Shown: positions 1 to 9,278, counted from the first letter of the stretch. The stretch: 60,512 nucleotides of DNA from an uncultured Rivibacter sp. (GCA_946480925.1 CAMLLU010000033.1:1-60512), one strand, 5' to 3'. Notes: generated by a model not told the origin, from the letters alone. A program made the numbers and translations.

Positions 1-5
1 TTCGC

Positions 6-1292
6 TCACTTGGCCAGCACCACCGTGGGCAGCCACATCGAGAACGCCGGCACGTAGGTGACCAGCAGCAAGGCCAGCAGCAATGCGCCGTAGAACGGGG
101 CGATGGTGCGCATCACCGTGCCCACCGACACGCCGCCGATGGCGCAGCCGATGAACTGCACCGTACCCACCGGCGGGGTGTTCAGGCCCAGCGCGCAGTT
201 GATCAGCAGCATGATGCCGAACTGCACCTCGCTCATGCCGTAGTGCATGCAGATGGGCAGGAAGATCGGCGTGCAGATCAGGATGGTGGCCGCCATGTCG
301 AGGAAGGTGCCGAGCAGGAACAGGATGATGTTCACGAGCAGGAAGATCATCCAGGGGCTCTCGGTCATCGCGCCCAGCATCCTGCCCATCAGCTCGGCCA
401 CGCCGTACAGGCTGATGAGGTAGCCGAAGCTGGCCGACACGCCGATGAGCAGCAGCACCACGCCGGTGGTCTTGACCGCCTTGGCCGCCGCCTTCAGAAA
501 GTCTTCCCACTTGAGCGAGCGGTACACCAGCACCGTGAGCGCGAGTGCGTAGATCACCGCGACGGCGGCCGACTCGGTGGCGGTGAACACGCCGCTCAGG
601 ATGCCGCCCAGGATCACCACCACGACGAAGAGCCCGGGCAGCGAGGCCGCGAGGCTGCGCCACACGATGTCCCAGCCCGGGAAGGTGCCCGCCGGGTAAC
701 CGCGCTGGATGGCCACGTAGTAGGCGGCGCCCAGGTTGCACAGCGTGAGCAGCACGGCGGGCAAAAGGCCCGCGAGGATGAGCGCGGCGATCGACACCTT
801 GCCGCCCGCGGCCAGCGTGTAGATGATCATGTTGTGGCTGGTGGGCATGAGCGCGCCCACCAGCGCCGCATGCGTGGTCACGTTGACCGCGTAGTCGGCG
901 TGGTAGCCCTCGCGCTTCATCATCGGGATCATCACCGAGCCCATGGCCGACACGTCGGCCACCGGCGAGCCGGCCACGCCGCCGAACAGCGTGCACGCCA
1001 CCACGTTCGACATGCCCAGCCCGCCGCGGATGTGGCCCACCACGCTCTTGGCGAAGGTGACGATGCGGTCCGCGATGCCGCCGTACATCATGAGTTCGCC
1101 GGCGAAGATGAAGAACGGGATGGCCAGGAACGAGAACGCGTTCATGCCCGAGGTCATCTGCTGGAACACCACTTCCAGCGGCAGGCCCTCGTAGAGGATG
1201 GCCACGGTGGCCGCCAGGCCGATCGAGAACGCGACCGGCACCCCGAGCACGAGGAAGCCGAGGAAGGACAGGCTGAGCAGGGTCAGTGCCAT
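6..1292 (-). CDS. dctM: TRAP transporter large permease (DctM family)
   Basis: This is the large membrane subunit of a tripartite ATP-independent periplasmic transporter, which moves an organic acid across the inner membrane using an ion gradient. The 428-residue protein begins MALTLLSLSFLGFLVLG and is almost wholly hydrophobic, with about a dozen membrane segments, as in the family. I chose the ATG at 1292 because an upstream extension to 1460 encodes an Arg/His-rich sequence that only shadows dctQ. The start overlaps the end of dctQ by 10 bp, so the two are translationally coupled. It is the last gene of udh-lactonase-dctP-dctQ-dctM, so the substrate is probably galacturonate or another uronate; that is inferred from context. 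Confidence 0.93.
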   Translation of the reverse strand: MALTLLSLSFLGFLVLGVPVAFSIGLAATVAILYEGLPLEVVFQQMTSGMNAFSFLAIPFFIFAGELMMYGGIADRIVTFAKSVVGHIRGGLGMSNVVACTLFGGVAGSPVADVSAMGSVMIPMMKREGYHADYAVNVTTHAALVGALMPTSHNMIIYTLAAGGKVSIAALILAGLLPAVLLTLCNLGAAYYVAIQRGYPAGTFPGWDIVWRSLAASLPGLFVVVVILGGILSGVFTATESAAVAVIYALALTVLVYRSLKWEDFLKAAAKAVKTTGVVLLLIGVSASFGYLISLYGVAELMGRMLGAMTESPWMIFLLVNIILFLLGTFLDMAATILICTPIFLPICMHYGMSEVQFGIMLLINCALGLNTPPVGTVQFIGCAIGGVSVGTVMRTIAPFYGALLLALLLVTYVPAFSMWLPTVVLAK

Positions 1293-1771
1293 GCGGGCTC
1301 CACGGTGCGGCCCTGCACGAGCGCGATGAGATGTTCGATGGAAAAGAGCACGATCAACACGCCCGCGATCGCCGCGGGCCAGTAGCGAAGCGATTCGGAA
1401 ACGCCCAGCGTGGGCAGCTTGTAGTCCATGACCGAGATGCCCAGCATGAGGCAGTACCACGCCATGAGGCCGCCGAAGCAGGCCACCAGTACGTGGATGA
1501 GCATCTCGAAGCGCAGGCGCTGCTTTTCAGGCAGCAGCACAAGGAAGGACTCGAGGCCGATGTGCCCGGCATCGCGCACACCCGCGGCCACGCCGAGCAT
1601 GGTGACGTACAGCACCAGCAGCAGTGCGAGGCTTTCGGCCCATGTGGGCGTGCTGTTGAGCACGTAGCGGCCGAACACCTGCACGGCCACCGCAACGATC
1701 AGCAGGACCAGGCCGAGCACGCCGATCCACATGCACCAGCGCGCCAGCGCGGCGCAGATTCTTGTGTACAT
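1283..1771 (-). CDS. dctQ: TRAP transporter small permease (DctQ family)
   Basis: This is the small four-helix membrane subunit of the TRAP transporter, 162 residues long, which is usual for the family. It starts MYTRICAALARWCMWIGVLG and has hydrophobic segments around residues 12-35, 45-65, 85-110 and 130-150. It lies 47 bp after dctP and overlaps dctM by 10 bp. The polypeptide is expected to pair with DctM and dock the binding protein DctP. Confidence 0.92.
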   Translation of the reverse strand: MYTRICAALARWCMWIGVLGLVLLIVAVAVQVFGRYVLNSTPTWAESLALLLVLYVTMLGVAAGVRDAGHIGLESFLVLLPEKQRLRFEMLIHVLVACFGGLMAWYCLMLGISVMDYKLPTLGVSESLRYWPAAIAGVLIVLFSIEHLIALVQGRTVEPAWH

Positions 1772-1818
1772 AAAAGACTTCGGCGCGCCCGTGGTGCGGG
1801 CGTGCCGCCCTCAGGTGT

Positions 1819-2784
1819 TTACTGGGTTTCCTGGATGCGCTTGACCAGATCCATCAGCTTGGGGTCGCGCAGGAACTTCACGTACACGGGCTTCACCGCA
1901 TTGCGGAACGAAGCCTTGTCCACCTCGATGATCTCGGCGCCGCCGGCCTTCACCGCGGCCAGCGACTTGGCCTCGCGCTCGTCCCACAGCTTGCGCATGT
2001 AGGGCACCGAGTCCTTCGCGGCCTGGCGCAGCGCCTTCTGGTCGTCAGGCGAGAGGCCGTCCCATATGCGCTTGGAGAACAGCAGCATCTCGGGTGCCAT
2101 GGAGTGCTCGGTCTTCGAGTAGTACTTGGCCACTTCGAAGTGGCGCGAGCTCTCGAACGAGGGGTAGTTGTTCTCGGCCGCATCCACGAGGCCGGTCTTG
2201 AGCGCGGTGTAGACCTCGCCGAAGGGCATGGGCGTGGCGTTGGCGCCCATCGCTTCCATGAGCGCCACCCACAGGTCCGACTGCTGCACGCGGATCTTCA
2301 TGCCCTTGGTGTCGTCCACCGTCTTCACCGGCTTCTTCACCGAATAGATCGAGCGTGCGCCGCTGTCGTAGTAGGCCAGGCCGATGAAGCCCTGCGCCTC
2401 GCAGCTCTTCAGGATCTCTTCGCCGACGGGGCCGTCGAGCACCTTGCGCATGTGCTCGGTGCTGCGAAAGAGGAAGGGCATGGTCGGCACGATGGTGGCC
2501 GGGCAGATGTTGTTCATCGGCGCGATGTTCACGCGCGTGATGGCGATGGCGCCCAGCTTGGTCTGCTCGATCGTGTCCTTCTCGTTGCCGAGCTTGCTGT
2601 TGTTGAACACGTTGATCGAGTGCTTGCCGCCCGTGAGTTTCTTGAGCTGCTCGCTCATGAACTTGACGGCCTCCACCGTGGGGTAGCCGTCGGGGTGGAT
2701 GTCGGACGAGCGGAACTCGGTGGCCGACGCGGCGGCCGGCAACGCGAGCGCCAGGGCGGCGGCGAGAGTGGTTTTCCAGTTCAT
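1819..2784 (-). CDS. dctP: TRAP transporter solute-binding protein (DctP family)
   Basis: This periplasmic binding protein delivers the substrate to DctQM. The start at 2784 ([21 protein letters not shown]) gives a clean Sec signal peptide with cleavage after ASA; the longer in-frame reading lacks one. The mature part carries DctP hallmarks: a strand with R near '[13 protein letters not shown]', where Arg normally pairs with the substrate carboxylate, followed by '[19 protein letters not shown]' and 'AENNYPSF'. It is 321 residues long, normal for the family. Its place after udh and a lactonase suggests uronate or aldarate uptake. The ligand itself cannot be read from sequence. Confidence 0.93.
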   Translation of the reverse strand: MNWKTTLAAALALALPAAASATEFRSSDIHPDGYPTVEAVKFMSEQLKKLTGGKHSINVFNNSKLGNEKDTIEQTKLGAIAITRVNIAPMNNICPATIVPTMPFLFRSTEHMRKVLDGPVGEEILKSCEAQGFIGLAYYDSGARSIYSVKKPVKTVDDTKGMKIRVQQSDLWVALMEAMGANATPMPFGEVYTALKTGLVDAAENNYPSFESSRHFEVAKYYSKTEHSMAPEMLLFSKRIWDGLSPDDQKALRQAAKDSVPYMRKLWDEREAKSLAAVKAGGAEIIEVDKASFRNAVKPVYVKFLRDPKLMDLVKRIQETQ

Positions 2785-2839
2785 GTGTTGGTCTCCGTCC
2801 GTTGATGTCTCGTGTGATGGTGTGGACCTCGGCCGTGCT

Positions 2840-3739
2840 TCAGCCCGCGTAAGCAGGCTCCGCAAGGCCCTGTGCCCCTGGCCGGCACGCGAATACCGCG
2901 CCGGCCAGCGGTTGTGCCAGGGCGCCGTCGCCGTCAGGGCGTATCGACGTCACGTACAAAGTGTCGAGCTGCGCGCCGCCGAAGGCGCACATCGAGGGCT
3001 TGGCAACCGGCAGCTCGATGCGGCGGTCGAGTATGCCGGCGGGTGTGTAGCGCAGCACCGCGCCGCCGTCGTTGGCGCAGATCCAGTAGCAACCGTCCGT
3101 GTCCACCGCGGCGCCGTCGGGGCGGCCCTGCGGCAGCTTGTCGATGAAGACGCGCTGCGCGCTCGCGCGGCCGGTGTCGGGCTCGTAGTCGAAGGCCCAC
3201 ACGGTGGCGATGCCCGCGTGCGAGTCGCTCGCGTACATCGTGCAGCCGTCGGGGCTGAAGGCGAGGCCGTTGGGCACGATCATGGCTTCGAGCAAAGGCA
3301 CGCGCCACCGGCCGGCGTCGAGGCAGGCAAGCCGGCCGCTGCGCTGGGCCAGCACGGGGTCGGGGAACATGCTGCCGACCCAGAAGCGGCCCTGGCGGTC
3401 GCAACGGCCGTCGTTGAAGCGTTGCGGCTCGGGGTGCAGGGCCGCGGCCAGCCGTTCGAGCTCGAGCGTGTCGCGGTCGTCGGTGGGGGCGAAGGCGAAC
3501 ACGCCGGTCCGCATGGCGGCGATGAAGCCGCCGCTTGCACGCGGCGCAATGCAGCCCACCGGCTCCGGCGTGCGCCAGTGCTGCGTGCGGCCGCTTTGCG
3601 GGTCGTGCCGCCACACGGCCTGGCCGCTGATGTCGACCCAGTACAGGCAGGCATCGCGCACGTCCCACAGCGGGCTTTCGCCGATGCGGCAGCGCACGTC
3701 CACGGCCGTGCTCACGGCCACTTCGAATGTGCCGTTCAC
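2840..3739 (-). CDS. SMP-30/gluconolactonase family lactonase
   Basis: This is a six-bladed beta-propeller lactonase, 299 residues. Expected metal ligands are present: Glu21 in GESPLW, Asn in RFNDG, Asn in [12 protein letters not shown] and Asp in GRPDGAAVD. Its start overlaps the stop of the uronate dehydrogenase gene by 4 bp (ATGA). That coupling makes the likely reaction hydrolysis of the galactaro- or glucaro-lactone made by Udh to the open aldarate. The family also includes L-arabinono- and glucono-lactonases, so the assignment rests mainly on the neighbour. Confidence 0.85.
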   Translation of the reverse strand: MNGTFEVAVSTAVDVRCRIGESPLWDVRDACLYWVDISGQAVWRHDPQSGRTQHWRTPEPVGCIAPRASGGFIAAMRTGVFAFAPTDDRDTLELERLAAALHPEPQRFNDGRCDRQGRFWVGSMFPDPVLAQRSGRLACLDAGRWRVPLLEAMIVPNGLAFSPDGCTMYASDSHAGIATVWAFDYEPDTGRASAQRVFIDKLPQGRPDGAAVDTDGCYWICANDGGAVLRYTPAGILDRRIELPVAKPSMCAFGGAQLDTLYVTSIRPDGDGALAQPLAGAVFACRPGAQGLAEPAYAG

Positions 3740-4599
3740 GGCTCATGCTCCTCGCCGAACGTGGGGAAGGGCCCCACGCCGAGGAAGCTGCCGCCTTGCA
3801 GGCGGGCCGTGGCGCTTTGCGGGTCGCGTTCGTAGTCGGGCAGCGGCTGGGCCAGCACCTGGGCGGCAAAGGTGTCCGAAGCATGCTGCGGCACGTAGCC
3901 CACGCGGGCGGCGGGTGCGGTGTTGTCCCACCACGCGGCGGAGTTGGCCGACATGCCCCACACGATGCTGCAGCCCACGTCGGGCGCGGCCAGCGAGCGC
4001 AGCACCAGCTGCGCGAGGTCGGGCAGGCTGATCCAGGTGGAGAGCATGCGTTGGTCCACCGGCTGCGGCGTGCCGCTGCCGATGCGCAGGCACACCGTTT
4101 CGATGCCGTAGCGGTCGAAGTACAGCTGTGCCATGTGCTCGCCGAACAGCTTGCTCACGCCGTAGTAGCCGTCGGGCCGCGGCGGGTCGGTCACCTGCAG
4201 GTGCTCGGTGCGCGGGTAGCAGCCGGTGCAGTGGTTGGAGCTGGCGAACACCACGCGGCGCACGCCGTTCACGCGCGCCGATTCGTACAGGTGGAACACG
4301 CCCAGGATGTTGGCCTGCAGGATGGGATCGAACGGCGTTTCGACCGACACGCCGCCCAGGTGCACCACGGCGTCCACGTCTTTCAGCAACGCGTGCATGC
4401 CGGCGCGGTCGGCGAGGTCGCAGGCCACGAAGCTTTCGTTGGCGGCCCAGGGGCCGTCCATCGGCTTCAGGTCGGAAAGGCGCAGGTGCTGGCAGGCGGC
4501 ACGCAAGGGCTCGCGCAGGGCGCGGCCGAGCGTGCCGGCGGCGCCGGTGAGCAGCAGTCGGGCTGTTACCGGCGGCAAATCGGGCAAGGCGGGCGACAT
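3736..4599 (-). CDS. udh: Uronate dehydrogenase (NAD-dependent)
   Basis: This cytoplasmic short-chain/extended-type dehydrogenase oxidises D-galacturonate or D-glucuronate to the aldaro-lactone with NAD. It has an N-terminal Rossmann motif TGAAGTLG, Ser in FASSNHCTG and the active-site YxxxK in YYGVSKLFGEH. The motifs SVETPFDPILQANILG and RIGSGTPQPVDQRMLSTW resemble bacterial Udh. At 287 residues it is slightly longer than the usual 265-275. It is the first gene of the minus-strand uronate operon, 105 bp from divergent kdgK. The next step is carried out by the coupled lactonase; later galactarate-degrading enzymes are not in the window. Confidence 0.88.
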   Translation of the reverse strand: MSPALPDLPPVTARLLLTGAAGTLGRALREPLRAACQHLRLSDLKPMDGPWAANESFVACDLADRAGMHALLKDVDAVVHLGGVSVETPFDPILQANILGVFHLYESARVNGVRRVVFASSNHCTGCYPRTEHLQVTDPPRPDGYYGVSKLFGEHMAQLYFDRYGIETVCLRIGSGTPQPVDQRMLSTWISLPDLAQLVLRSLAAPDVGCSIVWGMSANSAAWWDNTAPAARVGYVPQHASDTFAAQVLAQPLPDYERDPQSATARLQGGSFLGVGPFPTFGEEHEP

Positions 4600-4670
4600 G
4601 GGGCGGATGGCGTAGGCACCGACTCCGGGTCGATACTCAATCTCAAGTTGGTACGGCTTTCATAGAATAT

Positions 4671-4685
4671 CGAAACGTTGTTCCA
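4671..4685. promoter_or_regulatory. Candidate KdgR operator between udh and kdgK
   Basis: The sequence CGAAACGTTGTTCCA matches the KdgR-type consensus TGAAAC-N3-GTTTCA at 10 of 12 defined positions. It lies 19 bp before the kdgK start and within the divergent udh/kdgK spacer, so it could control both directions. The consensus is from enterobacterial KdgR; its use by this IclR protein is an inference. Confidence 0.5.
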
Positions 4686-4704
4686 AATAATCTAAGGGGA
4701 ATCC

Positions 4705-5673
4705 ATGAAAGCGGCCCAGCGTATCGCCCTGTTCGGCGAATGCATGCTCGAACTGCAAGGCGAGGCCTTCGGCATGCTGCGCCAGACCTTCGGCATGCTG
4801 CGCCAGACCTTCGGCGGCGACACGCTCAACACGGCCGTCTACCTGGCGCGCTGCGGCGCGGCCCGCGGCATCGAGCCCACCTACGCCACCGGCCTGGGCG
4901 ACGACCGCCTGAGCGACGGCCTGGCGCTGCGCTGGGCGGCCGAGGGTGTGGCGGTGGATCTGGTGCGGCGCATCCCGGGCCGCCTGCCCGGGCTCTACAT
5001 GATCGACGTGGACCCGTCGGGCGAGCGCAGTTTTAGCTACTGGCGCGACAGCAGCGCGGCCAAGGCCTATTTCGACACCACCGCCCCTACGCCGCTGGAA
5101 GCTGCCGCCGACTCGCTCGACGCGCTGTACCTGAGCGGCATCAGCCTTGCCATCCTGCCGCCGGCGGGCCGTGAGCGGCTCTTCGCGCTGATGCAGCGGC
5201 TGCGCGCGCGCGGCGCCATGGTGGTGTTCGACAACAACTACCGTCCGCGGCTGTGGCCGCGGCGCGAGGAAGCGCAGGCTGCCTACGAGCAGGCCTACCG
5301 GCTGGCGAGCCTGGCGCTCGTCACGGCCGACGACGAGCAAGCGCTGCACGCGCTGCCCGGGCTCGACGATGCGGTGACGCATGCGCTGGCGCTGCCCTGC
5401 GTCGAGGTGGTGGTCAAGCGCGGCCGGCTGGCCACGCTGGTGCGGTGCGCCGGCGAGCCGCTGGTGGAGGTGCCCACCGAGCCGGTGGCCCAGGTGGTGG
5501 ACACCACCGCCGCGGGCGATTCCTTTGCCGGCGGCTACCTGAGCGTGCGGCTGGCCGGCGGCTCCGCGCAGGCCGCGGCGGCCATGGGCAACCGGCTGGC
5601 GGCGCGGGTGATCCAGCACCGTGGTGCGTTGATCCCGCGCGAGGCGATGGCCGACTTGATGCAGCCGCGGTGA
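4705..5673 (+). CDS. kdgK: 2-keto-3-deoxygluconate kinase
   Basis: This PfkB/ribokinase-family enzyme phosphorylates 2-keto-3-deoxygluconate to KDPG, the last step of the isomerase branch of pectin breakdown. It begins MKAAQRIALFGECMLEL, with the family GGDTLNTAVYLARCG at residues 37-51, LPGLYMIDVDPSGERSFSYW near 94-113 and the catalytic TTAAGDSFAGGY (Asp272). Oddly, the seven residues FGMLRQT occur twice in tandem (22-28 and 29-35), from a 21-bp exact DNA duplication. Most KdgK proteins have one copy before FGGDTLN. The insertion sits just before a sugar-binding segment, so activity may be altered or unaffected. No KDPG aldolase gene is in the window. Confidence 0.93.
   Translation: MKAAQRIALFGECMLELQGEAFGMLRQTFGMLRQTFGGDTLNTAVYLARCGAARGIEPTYATGLGDDRLSDGLALRWAAEGVAVDLVRRIPGRLPGLYMIDVDPSGERSFSYWRDSSAAKAYFDTTAPTPLEAAADSLDALYLSGISLAILPPAGRERLFALMQRLRARGAMVVFDNNYRPRLWPRREEAQAAYEQAYRLASLALVTADDEQALHALPGLDDAVTHALALPCVEVVVKRGRLATLVRCAGEPLVEVPTEPVAQVVDTTAAGDSFAGGYLSVRLAGGSAQAAAAMGNRLAARVIQHRGALIPREAMADLMQPR
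4768..4809 (+). repeat. 21-bp exact tandem duplication inside kdgK
   Basis: The 21-bp unit TTCGGCATGCTGCGCCAGAC(C) occurs at 4768-4788 and again at 4789-4809 without mismatch, and TTCGGC follows as a partial third copy. It is in frame and adds seven residues to KdgK. Confidence 0.95.
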
Positions 5674-5717
5674 TGTGAAGTGAGGCGCGCTGTCCTGGCG
5701 CGCAAAGACCAACAGCC

Positions 5718-5826
5718 TTCACCGCCGAGCCGCAGAGGGCGCGGAGCTTTCGCAGAGGGCTGCAGGTTTCTCTGCGGTCCTTCACGTTCTCCGCCTCCTC
5801 CGTGTTCTCGCGCCTTGCGGTGATGA
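5718..5826. repeat. Imperfect inverted repeat between convergent genes
   Basis: The left side (TTCACCGCCGAGCCGCAG) and the right side (CGCCTTGCGGTGATGAA) form an imperfect inverted repeat of about 110 bp between the ends of kdgK and the acetylesterase gene. It resembles widely scattered bacterial repeats that start TTCACCGCAAGGCGC and are followed by CGCAGAGG-type text; this is from memory. It may also act as a bidirectional transcription terminator. Confidence 0.6.
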
Positions 5827-5832
5827 ACCGGC

Positions 5833-7407
5833 TTACTTCAGCAGTGCTTTCAGCGCCGCCAGGTCGGCGCGGTTGCTGGCCTTCACGCCAGCGGCCACCC
5901 AGGTGCCCAGCGTTTGTGCGCCCAGCGTCTGGAAGTGCGTGTTGTCGGGCTTGACGATGTTGCCGGTGGTGGTGGGTGTGTAGTAGGGGTAGTCCTGCTC
6001 GCTCACGGCCAGGTAGTACTTCAGCGAATCGTTGGCCACGTCCGGCAGCGCGTTGAAGAAGGCGATGCTGGTGCTGTCGATGTCGACTGCGGCCACGTCG
6101 TGCTCGGCGGCCACCGCCAGCACGGCGGCTGAGTAGTCACCGGGGTAGGCGCCCTTGGTGGTCACGTGCGAAGGCTTGAAGGTGCCGGTGCTCTGGCGCC
6201 GCGTCACCGGTGTCAGCAGCACGGGGGTGGCTCCCTTGGCACGGGCCATGTCGACGTACTTCTTGAGCGACAGGCGGAACGAATATTCCTGCCCCGGCCG
6301 GCTGGCCGACACCTGCGCGATGCCTGCCTCGGTGCCGGGGTAGGTGCACAGGTTGGCGACGTCGACCTCGTCGCGCGCCACCGGCGGGTTGCTGCCGCCG
6401 CACTTCTCGTCGTTGTGGCCGAACTGGATGAAGAGGTAGTCGCCCGCCTTGATCTGCTGCTTCACCTGCGGGAACCAGCCTTCGTTGATGAAGCTGCGCG
6501 AGCTGCGGCCGGACTGCGCGACGTTCACCACCTGGGCCGCGGCGCCGCTGGCCAGCTGCTCGTGAAAGCGCTGTCCCCAGCCTTCGCGCGGCGCGACCTG
6601 GCTGTCGTAGTTGCTGGCCGTGGAGTCGCCCACCACGTAGAGGGTGGTGCCGGCAAAGGCTGCGAGGGGCGCTTCGTATTGCAGCGCGAGCCGGCTCGAC
6701 AGCGGCCGGTAGCGCTGGTCGAACAGCTCCGTCGAGGTGTAGCGGCCGGTGGCCGATTCATAGCCGCGGTTGCTGCGCAGCAGGCCCAGCACGCGGTCGA
6801 ACGGGTCGCCGGTGGCGGTGTTCACTGCGGCCGGGTCCAGCGTGTCGGCACCGGCGGCGCCGGCGGCCTTCAGCGCGTCGAGCACCAACGCACGCGTGGA
6901 GTCGGTGGCGGCCTGGACCTGCGCGGTGGTCACCGCGGCGGTGTTGCCCTGCTCGACGAGTGCCGGCACACCCTTCAGGCCGTTCGTGCTCGCCACTTCG
7001 GAAGTGATGCGGTCGGTGAGCGGGTTGACGTTGCCGCGCGTGCTGCTCCCCGTGCTCACCGTGGGCACGATGGAGGCGAGCTGCAGCGTGTGCGTTTCGT
7101 CGGCCTGGCTCGCAACCACCAGCAGCGGCGCTGCCAGGCCCTGCACGTCGAGGCTGTAGCGGCCCGTGTCGTCGGCCTGGGTGCTGCGTGTGGTGCCGCT
7201 GCGGTCGAGCACGGTGATCGCGGCTTTGCCCATGGCTTGGCCGTTGGCGCTGGCCGTGCCTTCGAGCGTGGTGGCGGCAGGTGCGGCGGGGGCCGGGTCG
7301 TCGTCGCCGCCGCCGCAGGCGACGGTGGCAACGCAGCAGGCGGCCGCAAGCAGCAGCTGCGCGAGCCGGGTGGGTGTATGGGTGAGGGGGCGGTGGGTGG
7401 TGGGCAT
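5833..7407 (-). CDS. SGNH-type rhamnogalacturonan acetylesterase-like lipoprotein
   Basis: This is a secreted SGNH hydrolase that probably removes acetyl groups from pectin. The start at 7407 (MPTTHRPLTH) gives a hydrophobic segment ending VATVAC followed by GGGDDD, a likely but imperfect lipobox, so the protein is probably membrane-anchored. An N-terminal beta-sandwich-like part (about residues 45-130, carboxypeptidase-regulatory type) precedes the hydrolase. The hydrolase has block I VVGDSTASNY, block III FGHND and the Asp-His pair in DNTHFQ. Blocks and size fit the rhamnogalacturonan acetylesterase group. At 524 residues it is longer than single-domain members because of the N-terminal region. 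Its position beside the porin and kdgK supports a pectin role. Confidence 0.82.
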   Translation of the reverse strand: MPTTHRPLTHTPTRLAQLLLAAACCVATVACGGGDDDPAPAAPAATTLEGTASANGQAMGKAAITVLDRSGTTRSTQADDTGRYSLDVQGLAAPLLVVASQADETHTLQLASIVPTVSTGSSTRGNVNPLTDRITSEVASTNGLKGVPALVEQGNTAAVTTAQVQAATDSTRALVLDALKAAGAAGADTLDPAAVNTATGDPFDRVLGLLRSNRGYESATGRYTSTELFDQRYRPLSSRLALQYEAPLAAFAGTTLYVVGDSTASNYDSQVAPREGWGQRFHEQLASGAAAQVVNVAQSGRSSRSFINEGWFPQVKQQIKAGDYLFIQFGHNDEKCGGSNPPVARDEVDVANLCTYPGTEAGIAQVSASRPGQEYSFRLSLKKYVDMARAKGATPVLLTPVTRRQSTGTFKPSHVTTKGAYPGDYSAAVLAVAAEHDVAAVDIDSTSIAFFNALPDVANDSLKYYLAVSEQDYPYYTPTTTGNIVKPDNTHFQTLGAQTLGTWVAAGVKASNRADLAALKALLK

Positions 7408-7518
7408 GGGCTTGTCTCCGTCTTCGTGTCGTGAGCGCGCCGAGACGGTGTGCCGCTGGGCCCATCCCGGCGGAAAGAGGAGGGCCTTGCGATGCGCCAT
7501 CGCAAGGCCCGCGTTGCG

Positions 7519-8547
7519 TCAGAACTGGTGGCGCAATGCGACTTCGGCACCCGTGCCGGTGAAGTCGCTCTTGGTCGTGCCGTTGGCGTTGAAGCGCTCC
7601 TGGTTCTCGCGCACGAGCGAGGTGTGGATGCCGGTGCGCTTGCTCAGGAAGTAGGCGTAGCCGATCGAGAAGCGCTTCGAGTCCTGGTCACCCGAGTAGT
7701 CGTTCGTGGCCCTGCGGAACTTGTCGTCGATGCTGCGGAACGAGGTGCGGAACTCGCCGGGGCCCAGCGGCACGCGGGCGCCGAAGGTGTAGACGACTTC
7801 GGTGCCGGTGTCGGTGGCGTTCACGCCGGTGGATCGGGCATAGGTGGCCATCACGCGCATGAAGCCGAAGTCGTAGTAGCCGCCGAAGGTGCTGGTCTTC
7901 ACGAAGTTCATCGCGGTGGTCACCAGCGTGTCCTGCTCTTTCTGGTAGCTCAGCGCCAGCGACAGAGGGCCCTTGGCATACATCGCATGGCCGCCGGTGC
8001 CGCGTGCGGTGGTGCCGTTGCTGTCGCGCACGATCAAGCCGGCGTTGAAGCCGCCGAAGTCGGGCGTGGTGTAGTAGATCGAGTCGTTCCACTGGTTGGC
8101 CGAACGCGCGCCGCGGGTGCCCATCGACGCGTAGCTGTCGCCGAAGAAGGCTTCGTAGCGGCCGGCCACGCCCAGGCCGTATTGCGGCGAATGCAGGCGG
8201 CCCAGGCGCACGTCACCCCAGGTCTTGCTGTTCAGGCCCACCCACGACTTGTCCTTCCAGAACGCGGCACTGTCGGTGATCGCGCCGGTGTCGGCATTGA
8301 AGCGGTGCTCGAGCATGAAGTAGGCGGTGAGCCCGTCGCCCAGGTCTTCACGGCCGGCGATGTTCAGGCGGGCGTTCGAGCTTTCGGCCACCTGCCAGTC
8401 GCGGTCGGTGCCCTTGGTGAGATCGGTAGGCGAATACAGAACGCCCAGGTCCACGCGGCCCGAGATCGTGAGGCTCGATTGCGCATGGGCACCACCCGCA
8501 ACGGCTCCGGCAGCGGCTGCCATGGCAGCCAGTTTCATCCACTTCAT
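7519..8547 (-). CDS. Gram-negative porin (beta-proteobacterial OmpC/Porin_4 type)
   Basis: This 342-residue outer-membrane beta-barrel probably lets oligogalacturonides into the periplasm. The start at 8547 (MKWMKLAAMAAAAG) gives a signal peptide ending AHA before QSSLTISGRVDLGV, the typical first strand of beta-proteobacterial porins. The last residue is Phe (ALRHQF), the usual outer-membrane insertion signal. The family is general; substrate preference is inferred only from location between the acetylesterase and kdgF. A 111-bp gap separates it from the esterase gene. Confidence 0.9.
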   Translation of the reverse strand: MKWMKLAAMAAAAGAVAGGAHAQSSLTISGRVDLGVLYSPTDLTKGTDRDWQVAESSNARLNIAGREDLGDGLTAYFMLEHRFNADTGAITDSAAFWKDKSWVGLNSKTWGDVRLGRLHSPQYGLGVAGRYEAFFGDSYASMGTRGARSANQWNDSIYYTTPDFGGFNAGLIVRDSNGTTARGTGGHAMYAKGPLSLALSYQKEQDTLVTTAMNFVKTSTFGGYYDFGFMRVMATYARSTGVNATDTGTEVVYTFGARVPLGPGEFRTSFRSIDDKFRRATNDYSGDQDSKRFSIGYAYFLSKRTGIHTSLVRENQERFNANGTTKSDFTGTGAEVALRHQF

Positions 8548-8836
8548 GCAAGTCTCCTGTTGGTCTTTTGACATCGGTGTGTGTGTGAACGCCGCGGCCT
8601 GACGGCCCCTCACCGTGTTGCAGCGGCTGCAAATGCACGCACCACCGTCGATGTCCCGGGGCGCGGGCTGGTCTCTCTCGAAATCGCAAGGACGGGCGCG
8701 ACGAAGGGCGCCGGAGAAACGAACGCGGTCCTCGCGTAGGGCGAGAAGCCGGTGTGGAGCGCGGCGAAGGGCGCTCGCCTGGAGAAGGGGCCGCCAGCGC
8801 CGCAGGGCGCGGGCGGCCGGGTGCATCACGACGACG
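8548..8836. other. 289-bp non-coding spacer before the porin gene
   Basis: This spacer lies between the kdgF stop and the porin start and should contain the porin promoter and leader. I see no clear hairpin terminator, KdgR-like box or conserved small gene in it. Confidence 0.5.
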
Positions 8837-9169
8837 TCAGAGGTAGTCGTCGCGCCGCGGCGAAAACTGGTCGAGCAGGGTGCTGCCGGCTTCCAGGGCC
8901 ACCACGCCGTGCGTGGTGTGGTGCGGGGCGACGAAGGCGTCGCCCGGTTTGAGCACGCGCTTGACGCCACCCACCTCGGCCTCGAAGGAGCCCGAGATCA
9001 CGAAGGCGATCTGGTCGTGCACGTCGTGCGCATGCGGGGTGCCGATGGCGCCCTTGTCGAACTGCACCAGTACCGACATCAGCTGTGGTGTATGAGCAAC
9101 GATCTTGCGGCGAATGCCATCTCCCAGCTCGGTCCACGGCATCTCGTTGCCTGCGAAATATGGGTTCAT
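8837..9169 (-). CDS. kdgF: Pectin degradation cupin KdgF
   Basis: This small cupin speeds ring opening of 4,5-unsaturated galacturonate to the linear keto-aldehyde (DKI) used by KduI. The 110-residue product starts MNPYFAGNEMPWTELGDG and closely follows known KdgF in length and text: RKIVAHTPQLMSV, HAHDVHDQIAFVISGSFE and a C-terminal FSPRRDDYL. Probable metal ligands are His46, His48, Gln53 and His87. The start at 9169 was chosen over an upstream in-frame Met because length and N-terminus match the family. It diverges from kduI, and a strong KdgR-like site lies between them. Confidence 0.93.
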   Translation of the reverse strand: MNPYFAGNEMPWTELGDGIRRKIVAHTPQLMSVLVQFDKGAIGTPHAHDVHDQIAFVISGSFEAEVGGVKRVLKPGDAFVAPHHTTHGVVALEAGSTLLDQFSPRRDDYL

Positions 9170-9278
9170 CGGGACTCTCCTCTTCTTGTGGTTTCCGGGC
9201 TTCACTGCGGGATCACCCGCAGTCTCCTGGACTTGTGAAACATCGATTTGTGTGTACTATAGGACCCAGATTGTTTTT

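Noticed and set aside
243..1385. Long His-rich plus-strand reading opposite dctM
   Set aside because: It is the antisense shadow of a well-supported membrane protein; its His/Arg/Glu-rich text has no domain and reflects GC-rich reverse codons.
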